A stretch of 64,000 bases of DNA from Pratylenchus scribneri (lineage: Eukaryota; Nematoda; Chromadorea; Rhabditida; Pratylenchidae): positions 186,001 through 250,000 of the forward strand of contig JAQSEB010000150.1 in NCBI GenBank assembly GCA_030063045.1, given 5' to 3'. Within the stretch, counting starts at the first letter, position 1, and every line of letters starts with the position of its first letter. The notes under the pieces are model-generated. The model saw nothing but the letters and a program-made list of their open reading frames with translations, did not search any database and was not told the DNA's origin. The translations under genes were made by a program, and so were the position numbers. Shown one piece after another: positions 1 through 12,457 of this stretch.

Positions 1-3000
1 GTTTGAAATTCTTAAATAGATTACACTAATAAAATTTTTTATTTTCGCTTTTTCATGTTTTGGCTCACAATTTTTTTTAAATTTTTTAGATTCTTTTTCC
101 TTTTCATTATTTTATTTCTTTAAATTTTCAAAATTTCGAAAATTTAATTGAAAAATCTTTAAAAAATATATTCGAAATTTTTCTAAGTTCTTTAAATTAT
201 TATTTAACAAATTTTTTTCGAAATCATCGTTAGTTTTAGATTTTTTTGCATGGAAATCGGATATACTTTAAGATAAATGATTTAAAGATTTTGATAAAAT
301 TATTTTAATATTTCATATTTAACAAAAAAATGAAATGAACAGAATTTTCTACGTACTTTTTTACTATTTTATTTTTAGATGAATATTAACAGAAAATGAA
401 TAAGAATCACGGACTCTTAGAGTGAAATTTTACAAAAATTTATTTACGTCCTTATATGGATTCACTCATTTTCACATAACTCACACAATTTTTGCGATGT
501 CCCAATCCGTCAATTTGGTAATTATCCAGCAAAATTGTTTGTATCTTACAATATAGCAATCATAATAAATATTAACTTTTCCTAAATTTATTTTTTTTAC
601 ATTTTTTAATTGCAAATTTTTATGATTTATTAGCATTTTTCTTTCTTGTTTTAATTTTTTGCATTTTTTAAAAGAATATATTATTTAGAAAAAGAATTAT
701 TTTGATTAATAAAATTGGAACAAAAATCAAATAGTCGGATGAATACGTAAATGGACTGATTTGAAATGACTAATTGATATCCTTTAACAGAGCTTGATTT
801 TTAGGTCGTTTCAATTAACACAAAATAATTTCAAACAATGAAAATGCGAATTGCTCTAGATGTTTATTTCCAAGGAATGATAATCTTATTTTTTATGTTC
901 ACGAATTAATCTCTGGATCATTAAAATTTTTTTCGAATTGTTTTCTATTATTTCACTAAATTTTAATTGCGCCCTTTATCTATGAATAAATTTTTTATGA
1001 TTTTAAAAAAATTTATATGCCATATGAATTGAAATTATTTTAAATCTATGTAGAAAAAAATTATTTTCATATTATATTAAATTTTCAGAGAGACAAATAT
1101 TATTTCTAGCAAAAAATAAATTTAAATTTTAGCTTCTCAATTTTATCTATATTCCTGCAATAATAGAAAAAAATTATTTAAGTATTTTAAATTAAAGATA
1201 ATTATTTTAGCTATATTTTATTAAATTAATTTGTCAAATTATTTTATTTTATTATTTGAAATTTATATTTATTTGTATTTTCAATTTTTTTTATTTATTA
1301 AAATAATTTCTGTTATAAAATTAAAATATTCTTATTTTCGTCTCTTTTCTATTATATTTAAAAGAAAAAAATTTTTATGAAAATGTTATTGCAAAATATC
1401 AAAGATATCTCAAATAAATTTAATACTAATAAATTAACCTTAAACATTATTAAATATAAATTTTTCAGTGTATAAATTTAATTTAAAAAATTTATATTTA
1501 AATTTATAAAAAATTATTATTTTATTTAAATATCCATATAATTAATGGCTTTGCAAAAATTTTTAATCTCTTTCCAAAGGTCACAAATATTATTTTTTTT
1601 TTCATTAATTTTTTAATTTTGCTTAAATTAATTTAAAATTATATTTTCGATTTTTCTTAAAATTTAATCAAATTAAATTACAATTAATAATTTATAGTCT
1701 AAACTTTTCTTATTAAAATATATTTATATCATATTAATTTTGGATATATGGATAAAACAATTATAATTCTTTCGTTCTTTTCTATAAATTATCTTTATAA
1801 TATATATAAATATTTGTAATTTTAATATCATTGTATAAGAATATATATTGGATTAAAAATTATTAACAATTATTAAAATTTGTATGCTTAATATATTTGC
1901 ATTAATTTATTAAAATTTTATTTTAAAATAGCTAATTTATAAAATTTTTATTGAGTTGAGGTAAAATAAAATTTTTATGAAATATATTATTTTCCTCTTT
2001 AATATCTAATTTATAATCAATTAAGTCATTTAATTTTCTTCCTGTTATTAATTATAATTTTTGAATAAGGCCATTCCCAATCAATTGATGGATGCAATCA
2101 TAGAAATTATTTTAATTTAAATTATTTGCAATAATTAAAATAAAAAATAATCCATCACAGTAAAAGTGTATTAGTAATTAATATGCAAATTTTGTTTATA
2201 TTATAGTGCATTATTTATTTGTCGACAAAAAAAGGAATATGATTCCAACAATATCAAAAATAACTATGATTTTAAAAAATTTCTTATTCCTTTAAATAAA
2301 TAAATACTATAGTTCTTGGCTATAATTGAAATACATTGTGATCAAAGCCAATGGTATTAATTTGGCATAATTTTTCTGAATAATTTCGTTTAAAAACAAT
2401 TTTATTTTTATTTTTTATAAATTATATAAGTACATTATATCATTTTTTAATTCTGAAGTTATTTCCTTCCATTAATAAAAATTTAAGATTATAATTTATA
2501 CAGAATTTTATTTTATTAGAAATTTGTTTTTTTTATTTAGAAATTTATATCCTATTATGAAGCCTTCTAGATGGCAAATTTAAATACAATTATATATTTT
2601 ATAGATAAAAATCCATTTTGAATTGTCCAAACTGCTATTTCATAGTCATCTGTTATTAAAATATTTTTAACAATTTTTTCATCAGTTTTAAAAATTTTTT
2701 CTTTTCTTTTCTTCATACTTTTTTCCCATTTTTATCTTCTCAATTCCTTGTTCATTTTATTTATTTTTTCCTCCGTTTCTCTTTTCATTGGCATTTTTAT
2801 TTTAAATCCATCTCCATTTCATCGATCATCTTCACTTTATTCTTTAATTAGACAATACTCCTTTTTTTCTCTTTTCAGATCAACGATTTCTTCCTTCAAC
2901 TTTCTCATCTTTCTTTTGTATTTTTTTTTTCATTTTTTTTTGATTTAACAATGAATAGTAGAAATGTTTTTAGTTAATTTTTATAATAATTATTTAATAA

Positions 3001-3120
3001 TAATGCATATTATTTATTCTTCATTTAAATTTAATTCTTTTTTAATTTTTATAGTAATGATTATTTCTCAATTTTTTGAAGCTTTATTTTATAATTTCAT
3101 TTTTCCTGTAAAATTTAAAA
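1..3120. other. A+T desert with four weak islands
   Basis: Mostly poly-A/T-rich DNA with stops in all frames. Four small islands break it. At 455-551 (minus) a reading with NYQIDGLGHRKNC ends at a GTGAGT donor. At 705-780 (minus) there is a reading with YSSDYLIF. At 2320-2372 (minus) a hydrophobic reading with LIPLALITMYF follows a CAG. At 2575-2645 (minus) a reading with YEIAVWTIQNGF follows a CAG. Each is too short to name. Annotated small open frames at 2748-3200 are A+T-driven, rich in F, I, L and S, and probably not genes. Confidence 0.4.
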
Positions 3121-5724
3121 TTTTTTTTTACACTTCCATTGTCTTGATAATTGTTCGCCATGGCCATTCTGGTATAAATGTTTCTGCGAAAATTATATAA
3201 AAATATTTTTTTTAAATAATAATTTTTAAATTATCAGAGCAAATTATTTTTATTAAGTAATATTATTTAATAATTTTATTAAAAAAATTTTTTCATTATT
3301 AATATCTCGGTAAAAATAATTGTAATAAATAAAATTGTAAAACAGAACTTTATTAAAAAAATAATCAATGGTCTAATATTCTTGTTATTAATTAAATATA
3401 AAAAAATTATGCCATAATTGAAAAAATTTTGCAACTGGAAAATTTGATTTTTTAATTCCAATTAATATAAAAATTAAAATAAAAAAAATTAGATTAGTCG
3501 CTTTTTTAAAACATTCATTTTTGCTTTTATACATATGTTTACAAATTAATTAGCAAATTTATTATTAATTTGAATTATTTTTAATAATAGATGCTTTTAT
3601 AAAATTAAATTCCCAATTTCCATTTTGATTTTATTTTATAAATTAATATATACCTAAAATTAATTAATAGATTCTAATAGAATATGTTTGAGAATAATTG
3701 TAAAAAGATCATTTCTTTTTGAAGATTTAAAAAAGCAAAATTACATTAATTTATAAAAGTGAACAAATAAAATTAAATAGGAATTTTAAAAATTCTTTTT
3801 ATTTTTGAATCAATTTAAGAATTTTTTACGCTTGTCCTAAACTAGTATCATTTTTAATTCTCCATTTCGGCTATATAAAATCTCCAATTAATTTTCTGAA
3901 TATTTATTTAATTTAAACCAAATAATAAATTGCTCAACTCGGACTCGGATTGGTCAGAGTGAGTTCAAATGTTTCAATTAATAAATAAATTTATTATAAT
4001 TTCTATAATATTTAAATTTTATAAGTAATATTAAGATAAATTATTATATTGATAATCGACAATTCTTATAATATCTTTATTAAATTAAAAATATATATTT
4101 TTTTTGAAATGCTTTAAAAATTTGCCATTTAACTATAAATATAAAAATTAATTATTTTCAAAATAATTTTGTTTTTAAAATTAATTATATACTCAACTTT
4201 TAAAACTTCCAACTATTTTATTCTTTGTTATTTATTATTTAAATAAAATGATATTTGAATAGATATAATAAACAATTTATATTTAATATAATTGATTCTC
4301 AAAAATTGTAAGCAAGAAAAAATGCAATTCGATTAGATTTTTTTATAATCTTTTATTTTTTTTATTTGAAGTAAAATATGTTTTATCATAATTTTTATAT
4401 TTTTATTTATGTTAAAATTTGAAAATAATATTTTTTAAAAATTTATTAGAGTTGAAGGTCATTGTATAAAAAAATCTAATACATATATATTTTTATCTTT
4501 GATTTATATTTTTTTAACTTTATATTTTTTTCCTAATATTAAATTTTAAATTTCGTAAAATGCATATTAGATATTTTTCATATTCCCCTTTTCCATTCAA
4601 TTCCCTTTTTAAAATTCCTAGTCCATAATAATTTTTTTAATAGATATTTTCTTTCTTTTTTAATAGGATTTTTTCTAATGAAATTATTCGATAATTTAAA
4701 TTAGATAAAATGAATTATTAAATAAAATCTTATTTTTTCTTATTCTGTTATTATTTTTTGTTTATTTAAATATGCATAAAATTATAAATTATTATCTACT
4801 TTAAAATTTAAAAGAATTTATAAATTTTTTATTATTAATTATAGTACTTTTTATTATTTTTTTATAATTATAAAAATTTTAATCATAATTATATTTTAAA
4901 TATAATTTCTATAATCGGTAGAAACGATTTGTTTTTCAATTTTCCGCGTTGGACCATTGTCAAATCGGAATTAATCCAGGCAATAACTTCCATCCATAAT
5001 TCATAGCTATGAATTACTATAAAAAGATATAAAAAAAATTGAATTTTATTTATTTTTAATAAAATTAAAATCACCCAAAATTTAATTGATAATTTTATTT
5101 AATAAAATATTATGCTCATAAATTTTCGTGTCATGACATATGGGCCCAAGTTACAAAACTTACTTAGCCAACATGGCAAACTTTGGTCTGTATCACATGA
5201 AGTAAATTTTTTATTGCTTTTTGGTTAATTATTTTGAAAATGTTACATTTAATGAAGATGGTTCTTTCACATTCAGCATCGTTTAATTGTAAATAGTTTA
5301 ATTTTTGTTTCTTAATTTCCTTCATAATTGGAATAAATAGATTATACAATTCAAATAAATTTTATAAAAATTTTCATTTTTTTTATTAAATAATATATAT
5401 TATTTGAGAAATATATTTATTATCCATAGTATACTGATTTTTTTTCAATTATATATCATCGATTAAATAAATGATAACATTATTTTTCAGATTTCTTTCA
5501 TCATATATTAAACAATAATATATTCGAATTTAGAGGCATATTATAAATTATATCTTCATATTTCTAGATTCTATTTTTAATTATTTTATTAAATGAAACA
5601 AACACTTTCTAGCAAATCTTTAGTCAACTCCATTAAAGCTAAATGTCCCAGTGTTGGTGGACAAAAATGTTCTCTAAATACCAGAAAGATTTTTTTCAGG
5701 AAATTTTCTCACTCATTCGCTAAG
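3121..5724. other. Cluster of possible small exons, strand unresolved
   Basis: Islands at 3135-3195, 3835-3882, 4895-4990, 5165-5350 and 5623-5724 are separated by A+T-rich DNA. At 5623-5724 a plus reading lies between a TTTAG acceptor and a GTAAAA donor and contains KCPSVGGQKC. The same stretch also reads on the minus strand, with FCPPTLGHLALMEL. At 4895-4990 plus gives SALDHCQIGINPGNN while minus gives ELWMEVIAWINSDL. At 5164-5349 minus has a 61-codon frame with LQLNDAECE. The islands are likely exons or relics of one or more genes, but I cannot choose the strand and recognise no family. Confidence 0.35.
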
Positions 5725-6059
5725 TAAAAATTTGAAATTAATAAAATATCTTTTTTGCATGCGTTTTTCATGTTAAATAATTTATTATTTTTAAATATAT
5801 TTATATTTAGAATCATTATAAATTGATTTTTCATTTCTTTATCAATAGTATTAATTATTTTTAAATTTGATTAATATAATTTATATAAATATATTTCTAT
5901 TGTTTTAATAAAATTAGGTACAAAGATTTAGGTACCTAATTTTGTAATTAGATCACAAAGAGTAAAATTCTAACCAAATTTCAAAAATTAAATTTTAAAA
6001 AAACCATATTTAATAATATTTTACTTTAAGAAAATTCGAATCAAATAATAATTTTATTT

Positions 6060-6290
6060 TGATAAAATTTTAATTTTTTTAATTGTTATTTGATAAAACA
6101 ATGGTTTCAAATATGAAGATGCCACAATCGGTGTTATTTTGTTGTTGAGGAACTGGATAGTTGAGTTTATTTTAGGCAATTCCATTAATTCTCGCAAATT
6201 AGGGCAAATATTTTGCCTGGTTTCACCAATCCTAAAAGCCACTGGATTATGGGAGACATTATTTCTATCACTTTTATTTTATCAATTTTT
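6060..6290. CDS. Possible exon, open on both strands
   Basis: On the plus strand a frame of about 66 codons without a stop ends at TGA near 6290. It holds LLLRNWIVEFILGNS and QIFCLVSPILKATG and would be a hydrophobic, probably membrane-embedded segment. On the minus strand a 62-codon frame from about 6242 holds NICPNLRELMELPK and follows a good CAG acceptor. Both cannot be the main product. The minus reading is less hydrophobic and has the better splice acceptor, while the plus reading is slightly longer. No family recognised. Confidence 0.35.
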
Positions 6291-6699
6291 TTGACATGTT
6301 TTTTTTAACTTTTAATAAAATGAAATAAATTTTTATGTTTATTTTTTATTAAATAATTTCAAATTCTGCTTTTTCTTTAGGTTCTATTTACATATATTAT
6401 TTTATTCTAGATATATAAAATATCATTTATGAAATAAATTTTTGATAATAAAATTTTAATATTTCATGTTTATTTTGAAGATTTCAAAAATTGTTACTTT
6501 TAAAACTATATTTAGTTAATATTAATTAGGTTTAATTATTTATAATAATAATATTATATATCAATACTTATTTACATACAAAAATTTATTATATTTTATA
6601 CATGTTTTCAGAGCAAAATTAGTGGAAAAATATTTTTTACTCGTTCATTAAATTATTTTATTAATTTTCATTTTGTGCATTCCCATTTTCTTTCCTCCC

Positions 6700-6860
6700 C
6701 ATTTCATAGCGCGATTAAGTTTCCTACCAATGTCGATGGTGAATTTTTGTCATTGACGGGAGTCAATATCGAACTTGTTGATCATAAAAATAGATATTTT
6801 TCTGCATATTCAATTTCAAATTTTCCAAATCCGTTTTCGATTTTATTATCTTAAACCGCA
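6700..6860 (+). CDS. Possible exon, unknown protein
   Basis: After a pyrimidine-rich stretch ending in TTTCATAG, an open plus frame runs to a TAA near 6857 and contains FPTNVDGEFLSLTGVNIEL, a balanced composition unlike the surrounding desert. A minus reading with TPVNDKNSPSTL exists between AAG and a GTAGGA donor. The next plus island, 7035-7082, is flanked by a TTCAG acceptor and a GTAAAT donor and reads SFQIKWTYCAP, but a minus reading there (IYIGAQYVHLIW) is also open. Function unknown. Confidence 0.35.
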
Positions 6861-7799
6861 AATACAAATGACCTTTCTTTTTTTCACCTTGTTTTTCCCA
6901 AAAAATAATAGGAAAATATTTCTTTCAAATTTATTCATGTTTCCCATTTTTCATGAATTTTTTAAAAATATTGCCAAATTATTCTCAATTTTTTATGGAT
7001 TTTTTATTAAAAATTTATTATAGTTTTTAAAAATATGATTCAGCCAGTCAACAAAAGTTTCCAAATTAAATGGACATATTGTGCTCCAATGTAAATGTTT
7101 GCATTCTAATTATGTTCAAAAAATTTTCTCTTATATTTATTTGGACATTTTACTAATTAAAAAATAATTTCTCAAAATTAATGGATTGTTAACAAAAATA
7201 ATTTTTTTGTAAAAAATTTTATATTTTATTTATTAAAATTTTAAAATTTGTTTTGTTTAAAGGCTGTCCTAGCCTAATAACGAAATTTTTTTAAGCAAAT
7301 TAATTATAATTTCCTTTTCAGAAATTTTTATCTTTAAAATAATATTCTACATAAGAAATGGGAAACTAGATAAATTTATGAATATTTTATTTCACCGTAT
7401 TTCAAAAATTATTTTAATGATATTCGTATAAAAAAATTCTCTTCTTAATTATATATTTCATTATTTAATATATTCGTTATGACAATTATAAAAGCAAATT
7501 TTTGGAAAATAAAAATCTTATTTATCCAAATTTTTCCTCGGCTTAATAAAATTTTCTATTATTTGTTTTTATTATTTTACAATTATTATTTAATGAATTG
7601 CTTATAGTAATATATTTAAAAATACAATTAAAGTTTTAAATTGCTTTGGTATCAATTTTGAATTGATATATATTTTGTTTTTTAAAATTATTTGTTATAT
7701 TTATTTAAATTACTTTTTCTTATTAATTGTTCGAGGATTTATTAATAATATACCTATTTAAATTTATTCCTTTTATGAAATAATTTATTTTGCCATTAT

Positions 7800-7995
7800 A
7801 TAGAGTTAGCTCTAGCAAGAAAATGGATGATTTTACGGAGGCACACTTACAATCATATCTTTCCATTTGTAATAAATATGTTGAAATTTAATTCCAATAA
7901 AATTGTTACATCATCTTGAATATATTAAAAAATCTAAAGCACGACCAATTTCTCGCAAACTATAGACCCAATTCCTACCACATTTAAATTTTTTA
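7800..7995 (+). CDS. Possible exon pair, unknown protein
   Basis: The plus frame near 7805-7892 holds KMDDFTEAHLQSYLSICNKY and ends in TAA. A second short plus island at 7937-7982, after TAAAG, reads DQFLANYRPNSYH and ends in TAA. The residue mix (D, E, H, Q, C, Y) is unlike chance translation of the local A+T background. No domain is recognised and no linked start is visible. Confidence 0.35.
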
Positions 7996-8821
7996 TTTAT
8001 TTTTCTTCATCAATATTAATAAACTATAATCACTTTTAATTCTATTCTGATGATGTTAATTAAACAATAAATTTTTAATCATATCAATAAAAATATTTAT
8101 ATGGTAAAATTTATTTTTTTCGATTAATTAAATTTGGCTGTTTTTATTTTATTTTTAAATAATTTTTTAAGAGTATTTATTTTTAATTTAATTGATTATC
8201 CCGATTTATCTATTATTTTTTATTTGTATATTTTTTGATTTTATAATTTAATTTTATTCTAATATCTTTAATACAATAAAATATTTTAAATGTAAAATTA
8301 TAATGAAAATTTTTTTTTATTTTACTCTTTTTTATTCCAATAATTTCTTCAATAATACCTCTCAATATTTTTATTTTAATTTGCCATATTCTTTTATTTC
8401 AATTTTGAATTTTAATTTTTTTTCATAATTTATAATGTTTTTGGTTGACTGTATTAAAAATTTCACTGCGTTATACAACTATAATAAAATTATAATTTTT
8501 TAAAAGCAAAATTATTAAGTTCACTCGCAGATTTTTATATTTCCATGCGATTGACAAAATTGATAATTAGATTGTCTTTGATATTGTTAATATTTCCATA
8601 ATGATTAGATAGAAATTTCTTAATTCATTTATTTTAATCATATGAGATTATTTTGCATAATATATATATTTTTATAATTTGAATGTTTCAATAGTATAAT
8701 TAACTCTTTTTTTTACAGTTCTATTAATAAATTTTAGGAAATTTTCTCTAATTAAAAAAAAACTGCACAATAAAAATCCAGAAAAATATGAGGTTCAATC
8801 AGTTAATCATCCTCAATTTAA

Positions 8822-9010
8822 AGAAAATTCATCAAAGCTTTGAATGCAGGAACACAAATGTTAACACTTATGGCCCATCTACAATGCGTTGATTTGATGA
8901 TTTTGTCTAAGCTCATTATCCGCTATCTTTTTCGATTTCTATTTTTCCCAACAAAGACATATTCCAATGTAGGTGATCTTGTCATTCTTAAAATAAATTA
9001 TATGAAATAA
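8822..9010 (+). CDS. Probable exon, membrane-like segment
   Basis: An open plus frame of 62 codons lies between stops, with an ATG at 8858. It reads a hydrophobic helix (LTLMAHLQCVDLMILSK) followed by a basic and aromatic stretch (IIRYLFRFLFF). A GTAGGT donor after TATTCCAAT near 8968 would end an exon in phase 0. Minus-strand frames here are interrupted, so the plus strand is preferred. It precedes another plus-strand frame by about 170 bp and could belong to the same gene, but the splice phases I tried do not join cleanly. No family is recognised. Confidence 0.45.
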   Translation, partial: RKFIKALNAGTQMLTLMAHLQCVDLMILSKLIIRYLFRFLFFPTKTYSNVGDLVILKINYMK

Positions 9011-9176
9011 AAAGGATTCCGAAATTGCTATCTTTTCTATATACTTTTTTTTTATTTTTATTCAGTATATTAGAATTTAAAGAAATTTAATTTATTAAAT
9101 AATTTATTCTTATTTTCAATTATAATAAAATTTTTACTTATTTAAAATTTTAAATAATTTAATAAAAAATTAATCA

Positions 9177-9437
9177 TTGATGAGGTGGATTTGTTTTTTT
9201 ATGCAATGTGCTAGTAGCGCAAAATCATTGGCTCATATTCTAATTTTTATGCTTATTGAAAGAGCAAATATCGATCCTTTACATGGACTTTCAATATGTC
9301 AATTATTATTTCTTAAAAACCATAATCTTCTTTCAGAATTAGCACTATTTTATCATCGAAATTTCATGACCGAAGAATTCGATGAAACGTTTAAGAAATT
9401 TTGTTATTTTTATTTTATTATATTAATAAATTTTTGA
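9177..9437 (+). CDS. Probable exon, unknown protein
   Basis: A plus frame of 86 codons is the longest good-quality frame in the first 15 kb. The central part (about residues 10-65) has SLAHILIFMLIERANIDP, GLSICQLLFL and FYHRNFMTEEFDETFKKF, an alternation of hydrophobic and charged residues typical of a helical protein. The first codons begin at TTG followed by ATG. A real start is uncertain, and an internal exon entered after GATGAG or GCTAG is as likely. The last 12 codons are A+T-rich and may be intron, with GTTATT after residue 72 as possible donor. No family recognised. Confidence 0.5.
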   Translation: MMRWICFFMQCASSAKSLAHILIFMLIERANIDPLHGLSICQLLFLKNHNLLSELALFYHRNFMTEEFDETFKKFCYFYFIILINF

Positions 9438-10425
9438 TTTACGTTCAATTTTATGAAATAATCTCTTCAAACAAAATTATTTATGTGTAAATTTTAATTA
9501 ATTTTTGTTTCACTGTCCCCCAGAAGGGAATATTTCTCTTCTAAGGCTTTAAAAATCTAGTTTTTCGATGTCTTTATTATTTTAACTATATTATTAAGAA
9601 AAATAGTGCAATATATTCAAAGACAGATTACAAATTTTGAAGCATTTACGAATATATTTTTTAAATATTCTATTTTATTCATAATCTATAAGAATAATAC
9701 AGTAATTAAATTTTTATCAATTTCTAAGTATTTTATATTAACAATTACATCATGATTGAATCATTAATAAAATTGTTTAGTATTTTTATTATTTAGTTAA
9801 ACATTAAAAAAATTGGATTTTATATTACAATTCCTATTTAAGTTTTTAATAATTAAAAAAATGTTTAAATTAAGTTAACTATAATTAATTATTGTTGCGG
9901 TCACAATTTTCTAATTTTTTTTTTAAAAATTTTAGTATATAAAAGTACCGTATTTTTATTTTTATCTGTTTAAAAAATGTATTTCTAATTTATCTTTTTA
10001 TTTTTATTAATTACTAAATTTATTCTTTTTTATATTAAATAGAGAAATTTTTATATTTTTAAAAATATTTTAAAAAATTAATTTTCTTATAATTTTTTTT
10101 TAATTTCGCCCGGTTAAAATATTTTTAATATTTTTAGATTCCCAGCATCTTTTTAATTAATTTTCTCAAAAAACCATATGAAATATTTTTATTTTATATT
10201 TTTATAAATTTTTGGCATTATTTTATAGAATATTTTCAAAATTTCATTAACATATTTTAATAATTAAATTTTGGAATGCATTATATTTATTTATTAAATT
10301 CCAATTTAAAATTTATCCATTTATATTATTAATAAGTTATTATTTTCTAAATTTTTTAATTAGATATTCAAAATTTAAAGGCATAAAATCTTTTCAAAAT
10401 ATTTAGCAAAAAATTATTTTACCAA
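9438..10425. other. A+T desert
   Basis: Nothing supportable seen: poly-A/T runs with stops in all frames and no repeat longer than simple A/T tracts. Confidence 0.6.
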
Positions 10426-10496
10426 TGCAAATTCCATCGTCGTCGTAGTTAGCGAGAATTGGTGGGCAGCAAATTGTGCCATCGCAAGGTATGAGG
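10426..10496. CDS. Small exon-like island, strand unresolved
   Basis: A 70-bp less A+T-rich island. On the plus strand it reads SIVVVVSENWWAANCAIA and ends at an AAG|GTATGAG donor. On the minus strand it reads CDGTICCPPILANYDDDG, a four-cysteine string, ending at a GTAAAA donor. The plus donor is the better splice site, while the minus reading looks like part of a secreted cysteine-rich protein. I cannot choose between them. Confidence 0.35.
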
Positions 10497-10499
10497 CGT

Positions 10500-12376
10500 T
10501 AAGAAAATTTAAATTTTTAAATTTATATCCACAGAAATAGTTGATAAAACTTTTTTCAAAAACTTTCTACCATCGATATACTTTAATTTAATTGGAAGTT
10601 TCACCTACAAAAATTTCCATTCAATTTTAAGTTGCATAAAATAAGCACGATTACATTCGTTTTCCTTGATATAATTTTATAAAATTATTTTTAATTATTA
10701 ATAATATTAAACCTGAATGTGACAAAAAATATTTCTTTTATTCAACTAAGATTAAAATGTTTAATGAAAACAAATATTTAATTTTATTAACAATAGCAAA
10801 GATGTATTAAATAATTTTATTTTTTTAATGGATTTGATAAATATTTAAAAGAATTATATTGGCTTGGCTAGTCTCTTATTATTTATGAAACAAGCATATA
10901 AATTTCGAAAAAAATTTCTTACCAAATAATAAAAATTGTACTAGCAATGATGATCTTGTTACATCTTTAAAATATTTCATTGTGTTCTTATAAATATTAT
11001 TTTAAAATTTTTTAGATCTTCTATTTTCGTTTTTCCTATGCTTTAGAATAATTGTATATTTTTTAATGATTTATAATTTTAACAATTTTAAAAATTATTA
11101 AATTTTTTTTTAATAATCACATAAAATATTTAAAATTTGATTTTCATTAGGATGAAAAATTTATAGCATTATTGAAAATTATCATAATCGCAGATATAAT
11201 GAAATATTTTATTTTATTTTGGCGATCGATAAATATGAAATTATTGATATTAGATAAGATTTTTTACGATTTATTTTCCTTTTATTATTCTTTTTCCCTA
11301 TTTGGGTATTTAATTTATAACATCCAATAAATATTCTATTATGAAATGAAAACAAATGATGCCATTCATATTTTATATTTATCACTATTTTTTATATCAG
11401 AAATAAGATGGATTATGGGTAATTGGATATTGTAATCACTCTATGCTGAATCCATTTCTAAAGGCAATTTTTCGATGAATATAACATCTTAAATCATTAA
11501 TACCATTAATAATTTAAATTTTGCACACTTTAAAATATGAACATTTTTGATTCTCTAGAAATTCATTGTTTAAAGAAAAAAATTCTTTGTTTATTTTAAA
11601 TTCATAAATTATATCTTTTGATTTTCAAGACTTGAAATATTGAGTGTATTAATTGGAGCAAGATCTGAAAAAATTGCTCATTTATATTATTATTTAATTT
11701 TTTATATATAATACGGCTTATTTCTTTAATAGCCTTCATTTTAACCACTGCTTTTTTTTAACATAGAAGCATCAATGAATTGAGTATATCAATTTAGATT
11801 CAGGTCATTATCAAGTTCATATGAAGATTTATTTCTGTATTCCATTGCAAATTTTAAATTTTTATAGAAAATTTTTTAAATATAATTTTGCTTTCAATAT
11901 TGTTTTTATTAGTCATAAATTATTTTATTTCTCCTATAATTTAATTTTACAAAGCAATCATTTCATTGCAGCTTATTGTGCATCCTTCTTTCGTTTAAAA
12001 GTAATGAAACTTATCAATTTTTTTTGGGATATATAAGGATTTATTATTATATCCATTAAAATTTCATAATATAAATTTTAGAAATATAATATTTTCCCCA
12101 AATTCATCAATGTCCTTATTGATGATTTTAAAATTATAACATTAATTTTATAAAATTTCAATTTTTTAAAATTTTTTTATATTTACAAAATAAAACAATG
12201 ATTATTTGAGATTCAATGATTTTGTTTCTTTTATTTCCCGCATTTTAAAAATTTTTATTTTATCTTAAAAGCATTCGCTTATCTATTTTTATTCCATTAC
12301 TTTCACTGGAATTCTCAGTTCTAAAAATGTAAAATTTTTAAAATTCTTTTTCATCTATGCTTAATTACTTAATTAT
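10500..12376. other. A+T desert with weak islands
   Basis: Mostly A+T runs. An island at 11405-11480 reads on plus as GYCNHSMLNPFLKAIF, reminiscent of a seventh helix of rhodopsin-type receptors, but on minus as KWIQHRVITISNYP after a TTTAG acceptor. Neither is long enough to trust. A short minus exon-like reading (ILLQLIHSIFQVL) follows TTTTTTCAG near 11675. The plus frame 11821-12036 (71 codons) is F, I, L and Y-rich and has no recognisable domain. Confidence 0.4.
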
Positions 12377-12457
12377 GCTTTTTGGTTTTGGGGTAGCAAA
12401 TTCATGGTTATTTTATCGGATCAGGAAAATGCTGTAAAATCTTTCTATAGAATTTAA
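12377..12457 (+). CDS. Possible exon, unknown protein
   Basis: The plus reading AFWFWGSKFMVILSDQENAV is followed by a GTAAAA donor inside a 26-codon open stretch. The shape (aromatic strand, G-S-K, hydrophobic strand, S-D-x-E) resembles the first beta-hairpin of cytochrome P450s. With only about 20 residues, and another plus frame also open here, this stays a suggestion. No heme-ligand exon was found nearby. Confidence 0.25.
   Translation, partial: AFWFWGSKFMVILSDQENAVKSFYRI

Noticed and set aside
2748..3200. Two plus-strand frames of 66 and 78 codons
   Set aside because: Made of F, I, L, S and Y codons expected from A+T DNA; no splice or family support.
5164..5349. Nuclear-receptor ligand-domain helix on minus (LQLNDAECE)
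   Set aside because: Short, lacks the signature residues, and no zinc-finger exon is present.
11405..11480. Receptor-like seventh-helix reading (NPFLKAIF) on plus
   Set aside because: Only about 24 codons, K in place of the conserved Y, and an equally good minus reading (KWIQHRVITI) after a better acceptor. No other receptor helices nearby.
12377..12457. Cytochrome P450 N-terminal hairpin
   Set aside because: Twenty residues of loose similarity; no I-helix, ExxR or heme-binding exon found. Kept only as an unnamed exon.
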